Shown: in pieces, positions 37,256-46,950 of the stretch
Numbering within the stretch: the first letter of the stretch is position 1
Layout: each line of letters starts with the position of its first letter
Assembly (NCBI RefSeq): GCF_003416895.1
Contig: NZ_QVIO01000009.1
Location: 62,001-126,000 of the forward strand
DNA length: 64,000 bases
Source of the DNA: Duganella sp. BJB476
GTDB lineage: Bacteria; Pseudomonadota; Gammaproteobacteria; Burkholderiales; Burkholderiaceae_D
Direction: 5' to 3'
Program-made: the position numbers and the translations under genes
The notes under the pieces: model-generated
Seen by the model: the letters and a program-made list of their open reading frames with translations, nothing else
Databases searched by the model: none
What the model was told of the DNA's origin: nothing

Positions 37256-38443
37256 TCAGTATTGTGAGATCTCGCCGTCGCGTCGCACCCATCCCCACGC
37301 AACAATTGCCGTCAGAATGGCTGATCCGCAGATCGCCGTCGGCAACGCCGATGGCGATGCGCCCAGGCCGGGCGCCAGCAGGAAGCCCGCGCCCACGGCC
37401 ACCAGCGGCAGCGTCGTCCCCAGCCACGCGCTCGCGCGCCCCGCAGCGCGCTGGAACGGCGCCATCGCGGCGGCCTGGCCGCAGGACTGGTGTATCGCGT
37501 GGGCCAGCACAAACAACATGTAAGGCAGGACGACCGCGGCCGCCGACCTGATTCCCGACAGCGCAAGCAGGCCCATGGCGCCGCCGCCGGCGATGCCGAC
37601 CAGACTGGCGCCGCAGACGGTTTTGCGCAATCCGAACGCGACCAGCGCGCGGCGGCAGATCACGGTGCCGGCCAAATACAGCAGGGAGCATAGCGACAGC
37701 ACGGCGCCATATTCGATCGTGCTCAATCCGCACTGCTCGATCAACAGAAACGCCGAGCCGCTTAAAAACAGATAGTGGCCAAGATAGGAGCACGCGGTCA
37801 GCGCGGTGTAGACCCGGAACACCGGATGACGCCAGATGTCGCGCCAGCCGCATGGCGGCAACCGCACCATCGCCTGGGTGTCCAGCGTTTCGCGCAGGCC
37901 GATGGCGGCCACCGCTAACGCCAGCACGCCGACCAGGCCATAGGCGGCCAGCGCGCCCGGCACGCCGCTGCTGCCGACCAGCATGCTGCCCGCCAATGGC
38001 CCCGCCAGCGAGATGGCGCTGATCCACGAAAAACAGCGCGATAGCACGATGATGGATTGCTGCGGCGAATAGAGATCGCGGATGATGGCCCGTGCGCACA
38101 CGCCGGCGGCGGCCACTCCCGCCCCTTGTGTCCAGCGACAGGCGATCAGTGCGGCCAGGTCCGCCGCAAAGAAGCATCCGATGGACGCCAGCACGAACAG
38201 TAGTAATCCGGTCAGCAAGGCCGGGCGGCGCCCCCACCGGTCGGCCAGGATGCCCCAGATGATTTGGGTCGAGCCGAAGCCCAGGATCAGCGCTGAAAAT
38301 GCCCACTTGCGCACGCCGCCGTCGGCCAAGGCGGGCAACAGCGGCAGTGTCGGCAAGATCAAGGCGCTGCTGAGCGCGTGCAACGACAGCAACAGCACCA
38401 GCAGAACCCGCAGGGTCGCTGTCGATGGCGCCGCCGCGGTCAT
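37256..38443 (-). CDS. MFS transporter, Bcr/CflA-like
   Basis: A 395-residue major facilitator with twelve hydrophobic helices. The loop motif WGILADRWGRRPALLTG is typical, and ARAIIRDLYSPQQS after helix 4 resembles Bcr/CflA drug-efflux carriers. The ATG at 38443 was chosen because homology starts there, 4 bp after the stop of the LacI-type gene. The operon context with a LacI regulator and a TonB receptor suggests it carries a carbohydrate-type compound instead. Confidence 0.82.
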   Translation of the reverse strand: MTAAAPSTATLRVLLVLLLSLHALSSALILPTLPLLPALADGGVRKWAFSALILGFGSTQIIWGILADRWGRRPALLTGLLLFVLASIGCFFAADLAALIACRWTQGAGVAAAGVCARAIIRDLYSPQQSIIVLSRCFSWISAISLAGPLAGSMLVGSSGVPGALAAYGLVGVLALAVAAIGLRETLDTQAMVRLPPCGWRDIWRHPVFRVYTALTACSYLGHYLFLSGSAFLLIEQCGLSTIEYGAVLSLCSLLYLAGTVICRRALVAFGLRKTVCGASLVGIAGGGAMGLLALSGIRSAAAVVLPYMLFVLAHAIHQSCGQAAAMAPFQRAAGRASAWLGTTLPLVAVGAGFLLAPGLGASPSALPTAICGSAILTAIVAWGWVRRDGEISQY

Positions 38444-38447
38444 CGCG

Positions 38448-39509
38448 TCAACGCCGCGCAGGTCCGGCGCGCTGCGAACTCTCGCGCACCACCAGCCCGG
38501 CCGGGAACACCCGCTGCACCGGCGGCGCAGCGCCGGCGCCGAGGATTTGGTCGAGCAGCATCTGCACGCTGGCCTGCGCCATTTCCAGCACCGGCGAATG
38601 CACGCTCGACAGCGGAGGAATGCAGTAGTCGTCATAGTGCATATTGTCGAAGCCGACCACGCTGACGTCGCCGGGCACGTTGACGCCCAGTTCATGCAGG
38701 CCTTTGAGGGCGCCGAGCGCCATGCGGTCGCTGGCGAAGATCAGCGCGTCCGGCCGGTCACCGGTGCCGCACAGTTCGCGGGCGATGCGATGGCCGCTGG
38801 CTAGCGACCAGTCGCCGCTGACCGCCCACGGCGCATGGACCGCCAGGCCGTGCTCGCGCATCGCGCGCGCGTAGCCGCGCTGGCGTTCCTCGACATCCTC
38901 GTTGCCGCGGCCGTCGCGCTGGCCGCCGATGAAGGCGATGTGACGGCAGCCGGCGGCGTGCAGGTGGCCGACGACCTCGGCCGTCACCTCCTCGTTGTTC
39001 TGCGCCACGTAGGAGAACGCCGGGTCACGGGTGCCGAACACCACGAACGGCAAGCCGTGGCGCTTGAGTTGCTCCAGCACCGGATGGCCGGTGCGCTCCA
39101 CCACCGCCACCACGCCGTCGACCCGCCCGGCCAGGAACAGGTCGCGCACCAGGGCGTAGGCCGCCGCATCGTCGCCGATCTGGCTGCGCTGCATCAGCGC
39201 GTAGCCGTGCGTATCGGCCACGCGGCCAAGCACCTGCAGCACGTTGTTCCAATAGGTGTCCTGGATCTGGAAGGAGCGATTGTCGTAGGCGGCGCGCTCG
39301 CCGAAGAAGATACAGGCCAGCGTGTTGGTGCGGATCGCGCGCATCGAACGGGCGGCCATGCTCGGCACGAAGTTGAGCACGGCGATCGTTTCCTGCACGG
39401 TCCTCAGCGTTTTCTGCGCCACCTTTTCGGGATGATTGAGCACCAGGGACACGGTCTGATAGCTGACCCCGGCCATCTTCGCCACGTCCTTGATGGTCAC
39501 GCGCTTCAT
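38448..39509 (-). CDS. LacI-family regulator
   Basis: A 353-residue LacI/GalR repressor. The N-terminal helix-turn-helix is VTIKDVAKMAGVSYQTVSLVLN, followed by a hinge and a sugar-binding domain with IFASDRMALGALKGLHELG and VSVVGFDNMHYDDY. Because two palindromic operators of LacI type lie in front of the TonB receptor at 43003, this is the likely repressor of the whole locus. The start at 39509 is set by homology. Confidence 0.9.
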   Translation of the reverse strand: MKRVTIKDVAKMAGVSYQTVSLVLNHPEKVAQKTLRTVQETIAVLNFVPSMAARSMRAIRTNTLACIFFGERAAYDNRSFQIQDTYWNNVLQVLGRVADTHGYALMQRSQIGDDAAAYALVRDLFLAGRVDGVVAVVERTGHPVLEQLKRHGLPFVVFGTRDPAFSYVAQNNEEVTAEVVGHLHAAGCRHIAFIGGQRDGRGNEDVEERQRGYARAMREHGLAVHAPWAVSGDWSLASGHRIARELCGTGDRPDALIFASDRMALGALKGLHELGVNVPGDVSVVGFDNMHYDDYCIPPLSSVHSPVLEMAQASVQMLLDQILGAGAAPPVQRVFPAGLVVRESSQRAGPARR

Positions 39510-39532
39510 ATTTCTTTCAACGGTCAACTCGG

Positions 39533-40351
39533 CTACCTCGGAATTCGCTGCCGCCCCTGACCTACGCGGAACTGGGTATCGAACGCGAACATATCGTAAA
39601 AAACGCAAAACTCGGGCGCGCCCAGTTCGATCAACGGCACCCGCTTCTGCAGCATGTTGAAGCACGCCGATTGTACCGCGAGATACTCGCGTTGCTGCTC
39701 CGGCGTCATCCAGTCGACCAGATAGGCCAGCGAGATATGGAAGCCGTACTGCTCGTGGTCGGGCGCGCGCAGCCGCAGTTGTGCCGACAGCCGGTCGCGC
39801 AGGCGGCGCAGCTTGCGGTTCTCCTGCTCGTCCAGCGGCAGCAGCCGGATGGTGGCGCCGGGATCGCGACGCAGGCTGAATTCATCGAGCCGCATGCGCA
39901 GCGGCAGCGCGCAGTCCAGTTCAAAGCCTTCGAGTTGACGCTCCAGATAGCGGTGCGAGGCTTCCAGCGGCGCGTCGATCGGCAGGCCGGCTGGCCAGAT
40001 GCCGGCGCGCCGGCTGCTGTCGGTCACGCCTTCGAACACCGTCATGTGATAGCTCGACGGCGGCAGCAGCGCCAGGCAGTGCGCGTAACTGCCCGCCGCC
40101 AGTGTGTCGCGCACGCTGGTCAGCGCATCCGACAGCGGTGTCGCCAGCGGAATGTGGCTGATGATGGTATTGCCCGGAAAACGGAAGGGGCTGCCGTCGG
40201 CGTTGAATTTCCGGCCGACCGAAGGCGGCCGGCGTGGGCCGGCGTCGGTCGCGGCCGGAGCGTCGGTCGCGCGGGCCAGCGCGGCGCCGCCCCCGGCCGC
40301 CATGGCGGCCAGCGAGGCGTTCAGCATAAAGCTGCGGCGTGTGTTGGTCAT
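39533..40351 (-). CDS. Tat-exported 2H-phosphoesterase-like protein (DUF1868)
   Basis: A 272-residue protein. The N terminus has a twin-arginine motif (NTRRSFMLNASLAAMAAGG). Two H-x-T/S motifs, SSYHMTVFEG and QYGFHISLAYL, define the 2H-phosphoesterase fold of the DUF1868 family. It could hydrolyse a cyclic phosphate or nucleotide derivative in the periplasm. It lies between the LacI gene and the TonB receptor, apparently in one operon. The natural substrate is unknown. Confidence 0.78.
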   Translation of the reverse strand: MTNTRRSFMLNASLAAMAAGGGAALARATDAPAATDAGPRRPPSVGRKFNADGSPFRFPGNTIISHIPLATPLSDALTSVRDTLAAGSYAHCLALLPPSSYHMTVFEGVTDSSRRAGIWPAGLPIDAPLEASHRYLERQLEGFELDCALPLRMRLDEFSLRRDPGATIRLLPLDEQENRKLRRLRDRLSAQLRLRAPDHEQYGFHISLAYLVDWMTPEQQREYLAVQSACFNMLQKRVPLIELGAPEFCVFYDMFAFDTQFRVGQGRQRIPR

Positions 40352-40369
40352 CGTATGCGTTCCCCCGGA

Positions 40370-43003
40370 TTAGAGCTTGATGTTGAGGCCGACCAGGACC
40401 GACGGGAACAGCTTCCACGCCGACTGCACCTGGCCGCTGCCGAAATTGTACTGTTGCCCCTGCGACGTGGCGTTCAGCACGTCGAGCGAGATCGACGCGC
40501 GCTTGGAAATATCGTAGGCCAGCTGGATATCGACGTTGTCGGTGGCTGCCTGATAGCGGTTGAAGATGAAGCCGGCCGGCGTGAAGTTGGGGAAGCGGCT
40601 GTCCCACAGCTTGCCCAGGTGGCTCCACGCCAGCTTGGCGTGCACCGGTCCCTTTTCGTAATACAGCGAGGCGTTCAGGATCTGCTTCGGTTGCTGCTGC
40701 AGCGCGTCGAGCACCAGCGTCGATCCGTTGGACAGGGTCACCGGCGCATGCGCGCGGCTGTAGCTGCCGTTGACGCTGACACCCAGGCCGTTGAACGGCG
40801 CGGGCAGGAAGGTCAGGTCCTTGGTCACGCCGAATTCGATGCCGGTCAGCCTGGTCAGGTCGGCAGTGTTGCGCGCCTGGGTCACCAGCACCTGGGTCGG
40901 CACGCCGTTTACCGGCAGTGATTGCATCTGGCCGAAGTTGAAGATTTCATCCTTGATGCGCTTGTGGAACAACGCCAGGGACACGATGCCGCGTCCGTCG
41001 TCCAGATACCATTCGTGGCCGAGATCGAGGTTGGTCGACAGGCGTGGTTTCAGATCAGGATTGCCGGTCGACAGGGTCGGCACGCCGCTGCTGGTATTGA
41101 GCGCGCCGCCGTGGGTGGCGATCTGGTCGAAGCGGGGGCGGCCCACGGTCTGCGACAGGCCCATGCGCAGCTTGCTCTCGGCGCCGGTCTCCATCACGGC
41201 GGTCACCGACGGCAGCAGATTGCTGTAGGAATTCTTCGTCGGCACCAACGCGTAGACGCCATTGGTGGCCAGATAGCCGTCGCTGTCGAAGTGCGTCTGC
41301 TCCAGGCGTAGCCCGCCGACGACCAGCCACTTGTCGGTGCGGAACTGGGTCTGCGCATAGGCGGCGTTGACATGTTCGCGCAGGTCGTAGGTGTTGCCGT
41401 ACTGCGAGGCCAGATCGACCGTGGTTTTCTCGCCGCCGCCGTACTTGGCAAAGGCGGCGTCGGCCAGGCCGAAATCGATGACCGGGATGCGGGTGTTGCA
41501 GGCGACCGCGCACAAGCCGCCGCCGCTGACGACGCTGGCCAGCGTGTAGGGCGCGCCACTGTAGTCGGTGCGGTAGAACGAGGTGGCCGATTCGGTCCGC
41601 AAGGCGCGCGCGCCGACGGCGCCGCCCCATCCCCTGCTCTCTTCGCCCATATTGTATTTGAGGTTGGTCTGCACGTCCTTGACGGTCGCCGCATACCAGG
41701 TGCCTTCGGCGCGATGGTATTGCAGCGCATAGCGGGACGGATCGGCGGCGTTCGGCGACACCGCCGTGAACACCGGATACTTGCCGCTCCAGTCGTAATT
41801 GAAGGCCAGGCCGGACTGGATGAAGCGTTCCCAGGTCTGTGGGTTTTCCACCGTCGACTTCGACAGGCTGGCGCGGACATCGGCCGTCAACCCGGGCCGC
41901 AGCTCGATTTTATATTCGCCGTTGGCGCCATACAGCGCGCGGTCCCAGCGCAGCCGTCCGACGTCCGCCGTTTGTGAGGCCGAGCTGATGGCGCCGCCGG
42001 TGGCGCTCTGGTTGCCGACCTTGGCCGAGCTGTCGACCGAGGCCAGCAGGCCGTAGCGGTCCGAGTATTCCTTTTGGCGGAAGTCGTACGTGCTGACATA
42101 GGCGCTCATCGCCTCGTCCGGGTGCCAGTCCAGCCGCGCGGTGAGGCCGGTGCGGGTGCGCGTGTTGTCGTAGTTGTACCAGCGGCGCTCGGTCGGCACC
42201 GCGTAGCCGTTGCCGCCGCCGAAGACCGCGCTGCGCGTCCCGGCATCGGTGTAGCTGTTCAACGTGCTGCCGGTCTCGATCTGCGGCACATTGATCTGGC
42301 GGGTCCAGTAGCTGGCCGTGGTCATCAGGCCGAAGGCGTTGCGGGGGCCGAAGCGGGTGGCCCAGCGGCCCTGCGCCTCGCCGATGGGACGCGAACCGCC
42401 CGATTTTGGCTGGCCGAAATTCTCGCCGGCCTTGACGGAAAAGTCGAGCAGGTCGGCGCGGTAGTTGAAGGCGCCGCCGCTGACCATGTTGACCACGCCG
42501 CCGATGGCGCCGCCGTCCGTTTCCGGCAACGGGTTCTTGCTTACGTCGACCCGGCGCACAAAGTTCGACGGCAATACTTCCATGTAGATCTGGCGGCCGC
42601 CGATGTCGGCGGTGGCCAGCGTGAAGCCGTCGATCAAGGTGGTGTTGTAGTTGGCGTTCAGGCCGCGCACCACGACAAACCGCGGTTCGCCCTGATAGCT
42701 GAGCGTCGCCACGCCGGTCACCCGCTTGAGCACATCGCCGACGTTGAAATCGGGCAGTTTGCCGATTTCGTCGGCGGCGATGGTATCGACCATGGCGACG
42801 GACTCCCGCTTGGTGGCGATGGTTTTGGCGTTCGACGAGCGCACGCCCCGGATTTCTATGGCTGCCGGCACTACACCCTCCGCAGCCGCCATAGGCACTT
42901 CGTCCGCCATCGCCTCGCGCGCAGAGGCCGACAGCGCCGCGCCGATGGCTACGGCCATCAGGGAGAGGCGGAATGACAGGGATTGAGGGGATTGAATCAA
43001 CAT
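40370..43003 (-). CDS. TonB-dependent receptor, carbohydrate-type
   Basis: An 877-residue outer-membrane receptor with a signal peptide (about residues 1-36) and a plug domain (about 50-170) carrying IAADEIGKLPDFNVGDVLKRVTGV and VVRGLNANYNTTLIDG. A 22-strand β-barrel fills the rest. This plug type is common in receptors for oligosaccharides of Xanthomonadales and Oxalobacteraceae. It is the first gene of the locus with LacI and MFS genes, and two palindromic operators precede it. Substrate unknown; a plant sugar is likely. Confidence 0.88.
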   Translation of the reverse strand: MLIQSPQSLSFRLSLMAVAIGAALSASAREAMADEVPMAAAEGVVPAAIEIRGVRSSNAKTIATKRESVAMVDTIAADEIGKLPDFNVGDVLKRVTGVATLSYQGEPRFVVVRGLNANYNTTLIDGFTLATADIGGRQIYMEVLPSNFVRRVDVSKNPLPETDGGAIGGVVNMVSGGAFNYRADLLDFSVKAGENFGQPKSGGSRPIGEAQGRWATRFGPRNAFGLMTTASYWTRQINVPQIETGSTLNSYTDAGTRSAVFGGGNGYAVPTERRWYNYDNTRTRTGLTARLDWHPDEAMSAYVSTYDFRQKEYSDRYGLLASVDSSAKVGNQSATGGAISSASQTADVGRLRWDRALYGANGEYKIELRPGLTADVRASLSKSTVENPQTWERFIQSGLAFNYDWSGKYPVFTAVSPNAADPSRYALQYHRAEGTWYAATVKDVQTNLKYNMGEESRGWGGAVGARALRTESATSFYRTDYSGAPYTLASVVSGGGLCAVACNTRIPVIDFGLADAAFAKYGGGEKTTVDLASQYGNTYDLREHVNAAYAQTQFRTDKWLVVGGLRLEQTHFDSDGYLATNGVYALVPTKNSYSNLLPSVTAVMETGAESKLRMGLSQTVGRPRFDQIATHGGALNTSSGVPTLSTGNPDLKPRLSTNLDLGHEWYLDDGRGIVSLALFHKRIKDEIFNFGQMQSLPVNGVPTQVLVTQARNTADLTRLTGIEFGVTKDLTFLPAPFNGLGVSVNGSYSRAHAPVTLSNGSTLVLDALQQQPKQILNASLYYEKGPVHAKLAWSHLGKLWDSRFPNFTPAGFIFNRYQAATDNVDIQLAYDISKRASISLDVLNATSQGQQYNFGSGQVQSAWKLFPSVLVGLNIKL

Positions 43004-43050
43004 TATTGCCTCCATGATAAGCCATCCAGGGATAGATGCGCTCCGAATTT

Positions 43051-43066
43051 ATTAGAACGTTCTAAT
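43051..43066. promoter_or_regulatory. LacI-type palindromic operator 1
   Basis: ATTAGAACGTTCTAAT is a perfect 16-bp palindrome centred on CG, as in LacI/GalR operators. It lies about 50 bp upstream of the TonB receptor start, where bound repressor would block RNA polymerase. Confidence 0.75.
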
Positions 43067-43155
43067 TTTAAGCTGAATTGAAAAGGAATTCTCCCCGGAA
43101 TTAGCCAAAAGCAAACGTTTTCAGCAGGTACTTTACTCCAGAGTGCTCATTAGTG

Positions 43156-43173
43156 AATTAGAACGTTCTAATT
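43156..43173. promoter_or_regulatory. LacI-type palindromic operator 2
   Basis: AATTAGAACGTTCTAATT repeats operator 1 with one extra matching base pair at each end. The centres are about 105 bp apart (ten helical turns), which would allow looping. Confidence 0.75.
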
Positions 43174-43277
43174 ATATTGGCTATATATTTCATGCTGATG
43201 ACATTGAAGTTGCAATAAAATCACGATCAACCAGTTCCGTCTGACGTAAATACAACAAGCAAGTTGCAATCATCAAA

Positions 43278-43478
43278 TTGTCTATACAACTATGGATGGC
43301 AATGTTAGCCTTGTTTTACCCCGTAACAACCTCGCGCCGTCCTGCCTTATCGGGCAAAGCGGCAAGTCAGCTTGTGCTATCGCACCCCGTTGGCCTCGAA
43401 TACCTGGCACATATCCTGCTCTATAAACCTGTTGCCCAGTTATTTGTATAGACAACAGTAATCGGCATGTATAGACAA
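43278..43478. promoter_or_regulatory. Three TTGT-N4-ACAA sites upstream of the lyase operon
   Basis: TTGTCTATACAA at 43278-43289, its reverse complement TTGTATAGACAA at 43444-43455, and ATGTATAGACAA at 43467-43478. The last two are 23 bp apart. They resemble GntR/HutC-type operators and lie 120-325 bp upstream of the TonB receptor gene at 43602. No matching regulator gene is in the window. The rest of the 586-bp gap shows nothing else besides the LacI operators. Confidence 0.6.
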
Positions 43479-43601
43479 TACGCCGCCGACTGCAATTCAG
43501 TTCGCCCCACAAGGCATAGTGGCCGCTCCGTTTTGGTGCCACGCCGCCATGTGATGGTGCAATTTCATGTAGCTATCCAGACCAGAAGAAGGAATGACAA
43601 A

Positions 43602-45875
43602 ATGGGGAACAAACTGATGGGGTTAAGCGCGTTGGCGATGGTTTCGACTAGCGCTATCGTTTCCGGACAGACGCAGACGCCGGCTACCGACCGCGCCGAC
43701 CAGATCGAGCGCATTGAGGTGACTGCTTCACGTTCGGCGCGCGCCGAAGAAATCCAGCAGGTGCCGATGGCGCTGACCGCCATCAAGCCGGAGAGCCTGG
43801 CCAAGTTCGGCCTGTCCGGGCTGGCGGACATCGCCCGTCTCGCGCCATCGGTGGACATGCAGGAGCAAGGCCCCGGCGTCAACAACATCACCATGCGCGG
43901 CCTGGTCGTGCGCGGCATCACACCGTCGGAAATCGCCGACGCCTCGCTGGTGGCGGTGTATGTCGACGACATGCCCGTCACGCTCAAGTCCGGCAATCCC
44001 GACCTTAAAGTGCTGGACCTGGAGCGCATCGAGGTGCTGCGTGGCCCGCAGGGCACGCTGTACGGTGCTGGCGCCATGGCCGGCACGATACGCCAGATCA
44101 CGCAAAAACCTGATGCCGATTCGATGTTTGGCTCGTTCGAGGCGGTCGGTTCCAGCACCTCCGGCAACGGCGGCGCCAACGGCAACCTGCGCGGCATGGT
44201 CAACATTCCCGTCAAGGAAGGCGTACTGGGCCTGCGCGTGACCGGCTACACCGGCGAGGATAGCGGCTACGTCAAGAACATCCTGAACGGCAAGCGCACC
44301 AACGACACCCGCACCGACCAGGGCCGGGTGGCCATGCGCCTGCAGGCCTCGTCCGACCTGACGGTCGACGCCAGCATTACCGCCTCCTCCATGAGCGGCG
44401 GCCTGAACGGCGCCTTCAGCGGCCTGGCGCCGTTCACCACCAGCGCCATGACGGAGCAGAGGACCAAGGACGACATGCAACTGTACAACCTGGCCGTCAA
44501 CTACAAGATGGCCAAGGCGGAACTGGTGTCGTCGACCACCTTCGTGCACCGCAAGACGCTGTACCGGAAATCGGATGAATACAACACCACCGCCTTCATC
44601 TTCCCTGGCCAGAGCCTGATCCAGGCCGACTATACGATAGCCAACAAGCTGCAGGACTTCGCGCAAGAATTTCGGCTCAACTCGACCGAGGCTGGTCCGC
44701 TGAAGTGGACCGCCGGCCTGTTCCTCGAAAGCGGCAAGCGCGACTTCTGGGAAGACGAACCGACCCCGGGCATGGACGCGCGCTACGCGGACGCCTACGG
44801 CTTCCCCGGTTACAGCTCGCTCGTCAATGACCTGGCCTTCAATAAGGACGACCAGTTCTCCGGCACCCAGGAGTCGCGTTCGCGCCAGGCTGCGCTGTTT
44901 GCCGAAGCGACCTACACGCTGTGGGACAAGCTGGACCTGACGGCCGGCGTGCGCCTGTTCACCCAGTCCGAGGATTTCAAGCTGCGCTTCACCGGCTACT
45001 ACGGCAACACGCCGGCGGCCACGGTCGATGCACCGGTCGGCACGCCCAACGTCGTCAGCAGCAAGGCCAGCGCGCGCGGCGGCAATCCGCGCTTCGCCGC
45101 CGCCTACCATCTGGCCCCGGAGCACTTGCTCTACGCGCAGGCCGGCAAAGGCTTCCGCTACGGCGGCAACAACCAGCCGGTGCCGGAGACCTTGTGCGGC
45201 ATCCAGGCGCCGGCCAGCTTTGGCCCGGACCAGTTGTGGAGCTATGAGCTGGGCTCGAAAAATACCTTCCTTAACCAGCGCGTGAGCCTGAACGTGGCGG
45301 CCTTCCTGATCGATTGGGAAAAGGTACAGGTCGCCAACTACCTGCCGTGCTCTTACTACTACACGCAGAATGCCGGCAAGATCCGCAGCCAGGGCCTGGA
45401 AATCGAATCGATGGTCAAGCTGGCGCGCCGCATGAGCCTGGGCTTCAACGCGGCTTACACCGACGCCAAGGCCAGGACCGCCATCGTTACGCCGCTCGAG
45501 GCGCAATCGGCGCCGGCCGGCACCCGCACGCCATACGCGCCGCGCCTGACCGCCAGCCTGTCGTTCAACTATACGGTGCCGCTGGCCGACAGCGATGAGG
45601 TGGGTATTGCGGCGACCTATTCCTATCGCGGCAACTCGTACACGGACTTCGCTCCGACCGGCAGCAACTATGCGGAAATCCCATCGTCGAGTATGCTGAA
45701 CGCGGCGCTGTCCTATAAATCGGGAAAATATGAGTTCGGCCTGTTCGGCACCAACCTGAGCAACCGTACCCGGGTCGTCGACGTGACCCGCGATCCAAAC
45801 GGCCTGCAGCCCGGCGACACCATCTACATGGCCCGGCCGCGCACCGTGGGCGTGCGCGTCAAGGCGCGTTTCTGA
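43602..45875 (+). CDS. TonB-dependent receptor of the lyase operon
   Basis: A 757-residue outer-membrane receptor. Residues about 1-22 form a signal peptide; the plug has VTASRSARAEEIQQVPMALTAI and DLERIEVLRGPQGTLYGAGAMAG. The barrel ends in a C-terminal phenylalanine (VKARF). The ATG at 43602 lies 9 bases after AGAAGGA. A betaine-type ABC importer and an ammonia-lyase homologue follow within 30 bp or with overlaps. The natural substrate is probably the same small betaine-like molecule. Confidence 0.9.
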   Translation: MGNKLMGLSALAMVSTSAIVSGQTQTPATDRADQIERIEVTASRSARAEEIQQVPMALTAIKPESLAKFGLSGLADIARLAPSVDMQEQGPGVNNITMRGLVVRGITPSEIADASLVAVYVDDMPVTLKSGNPDLKVLDLERIEVLRGPQGTLYGAGAMAGTIRQITQKPDADSMFGSFEAVGSSTSGNGGANGNLRGMVNIPVKEGVLGLRVTGYTGEDSGYVKNILNGKRTNDTRTDQGRVAMRLQASSDLTVDASITASSMSGGLNGAFSGLAPFTTSAMTEQRTKDDMQLYNLAVNYKMAKAELVSSTTFVHRKTLYRKSDEYNTTAFIFPGQSLIQADYTIANKLQDFAQEFRLNSTEAGPLKWTAGLFLESGKRDFWEDEPTPGMDARYADAYGFPGYSSLVNDLAFNKDDQFSGTQESRSRQAALFAEATYTLWDKLDLTAGVRLFTQSEDFKLRFTGYYGNTPAATVDAPVGTPNVVSSKASARGGNPRFAAAYHLAPEHLLYAQAGKGFRYGGNNQPVPETLCGIQAPASFGPDQLWSYELGSKNTFLNQRVSLNVAAFLIDWEKVQVANYLPCSYYYTQNAGKIRSQGLEIESMVKLARRMSLGFNAAYTDAKARTAIVTPLEAQSAPAGTRTPYAPRLTASLSFNYTVPLADSDEVGIAATYSYRGNSYTDFAPTGSNYAEIPSSSMLNAALSYKSGKYEFGLFGTNLSNRTRVVDVTRDPNGLQPGDTIYMARPRTVGVRVKARF

Positions 45876-45902
45876 TGTCGTGCATTTGTGGATGAGCCAT
45901 TG

Positions 45903-46943
45903 ATGAAAATATATCGCGACATCGCCGCCGCAGCCTTGGCCGGCGCCATGCTGGGCGCTTGTACCACGGCCGCGGCCGCGGCACCGGCATCGGCCTGGTG
46001 CGCCAGCGGCAAGACCGTTAATTTCGCTGGCCTGAACTGGGAGAGCGCGCGTTTCCTGACCGAAGTGATGCGTTACGTGCTTGAGCAGGGCTATGGTTGC
46101 CGCACTGACGCCCTGCCCGGCACCAGCATCGCGATGGAACTGGCGCTGGCGCGCAACGACATCCAGGTTTTCGCCGAGGAATGGATAGGCCGCAGCACGG
46201 CCTGGAATGATGCTGCCAAGGCCGGCAAGGTGGTGGCGCTGGGCGATATCATCAAGGACTCGTCCGAAGGCTGGTACGTGCCCGAGTACGTGGTCAAGGG
46301 CGACGCCAGGCGCGGCATCAAGGCGGCGGCGCCCGGCCTGCGCTCGGTGGTCGACCTGCTGAAATACAAGGATGTGTTCATGGACGACGAGGAGCCGGAG
46401 AAGGGCCGCTTCCTGAACTGCCCGACCGGCTGGACCTGCCAGGGCGTGAATACCCAAAAGCTCAAAGCCTATGGCATGAACGATAGCTACGTCAACTTCC
46501 GTCCGGGCACCGGGCCGGCGCTGGACGCGGCGATCGCCTCGGCGGTCCAGCGCGGCCGTCCGGTGCTGTTCTACTACTGGAGCCCGACCGCGATGATGGG
46601 CCGCTACAAATTCATCCGGCTTGAGGAACCGGCTTTTTCGCAGGCCTGCTGGGACACGCTGACCGCGCAGAACAACACCCGGCCCTGCGGCACCGTCAAT
46701 CCACCCAACCGCCTGCGGGTGGGCGTGTCGCGCGCCTTCCACGACGCCGACCCGGCGCTCAGCGCGCTGTTCGAGCAGATGAACGTGCCGGTCGGCCTGC
46801 TCAACGTCCTGCTGGCCGAACGGGAGGCCAAGAAACTGGAGGCGCCGGCGCTCGCCCTGCTGTTCCTCAAGCGCCAGCCCGCCATCTGGCAGGCCTGGAT
46901 GCCGGCCGATGTCGCGGCCAAAATCAGTTCCACGCTTAAATGA
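45903..46943 (+). CDS. Betaine-type ABC transporter substrate-binding protein (ProX/OpuAC-like)
   Basis: A 346-residue periplasmic protein. The N terminus has a signal peptide with a possible lipobox (LGAC), so it may be a lipoprotein. The body is of the OpuAC/ProX class: NWESARFLTEVMRYVLEQGYG, VFAEEWIGRSTAW and FYYWSPTAMMGRYKF, with the many tryptophans and tyrosines that form aromatic boxes around quaternary-ammonium groups. It precedes its permease by 7 bp. Ligand candidates are histidine betaines such as hercynine or ergothioneine, inferred from the lyase at 48668. Confidence 0.88.
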   Translation: MKIYRDIAAAALAGAMLGACTTAAAAAPASAWCASGKTVNFAGLNWESARFLTEVMRYVLEQGYGCRTDALPGTSIAMELALARNDIQVFAEEWIGRSTAWNDAAKAGKVVALGDIIKDSSEGWYVPEYVVKGDARRGIKAAAPGLRSVVDLLKYKDVFMDDEEPEKGRFLNCPTGWTCQGVNTQKLKAYGMNDSYVNFRPGTGPALDAAIASAVQRGRPVLFYYWSPTAMMGRYKFIRLEEPAFSQACWDTLTAQNNTRPCGTVNPPNRLRVGVSRAFHDADPALSALFEQMNVPVGLLNVLLAEREAKKLEAPALALLFLKRQPAIWQAWMPADVAAKISSTLK

Positions 46944-46950
46944 GGTTTTC

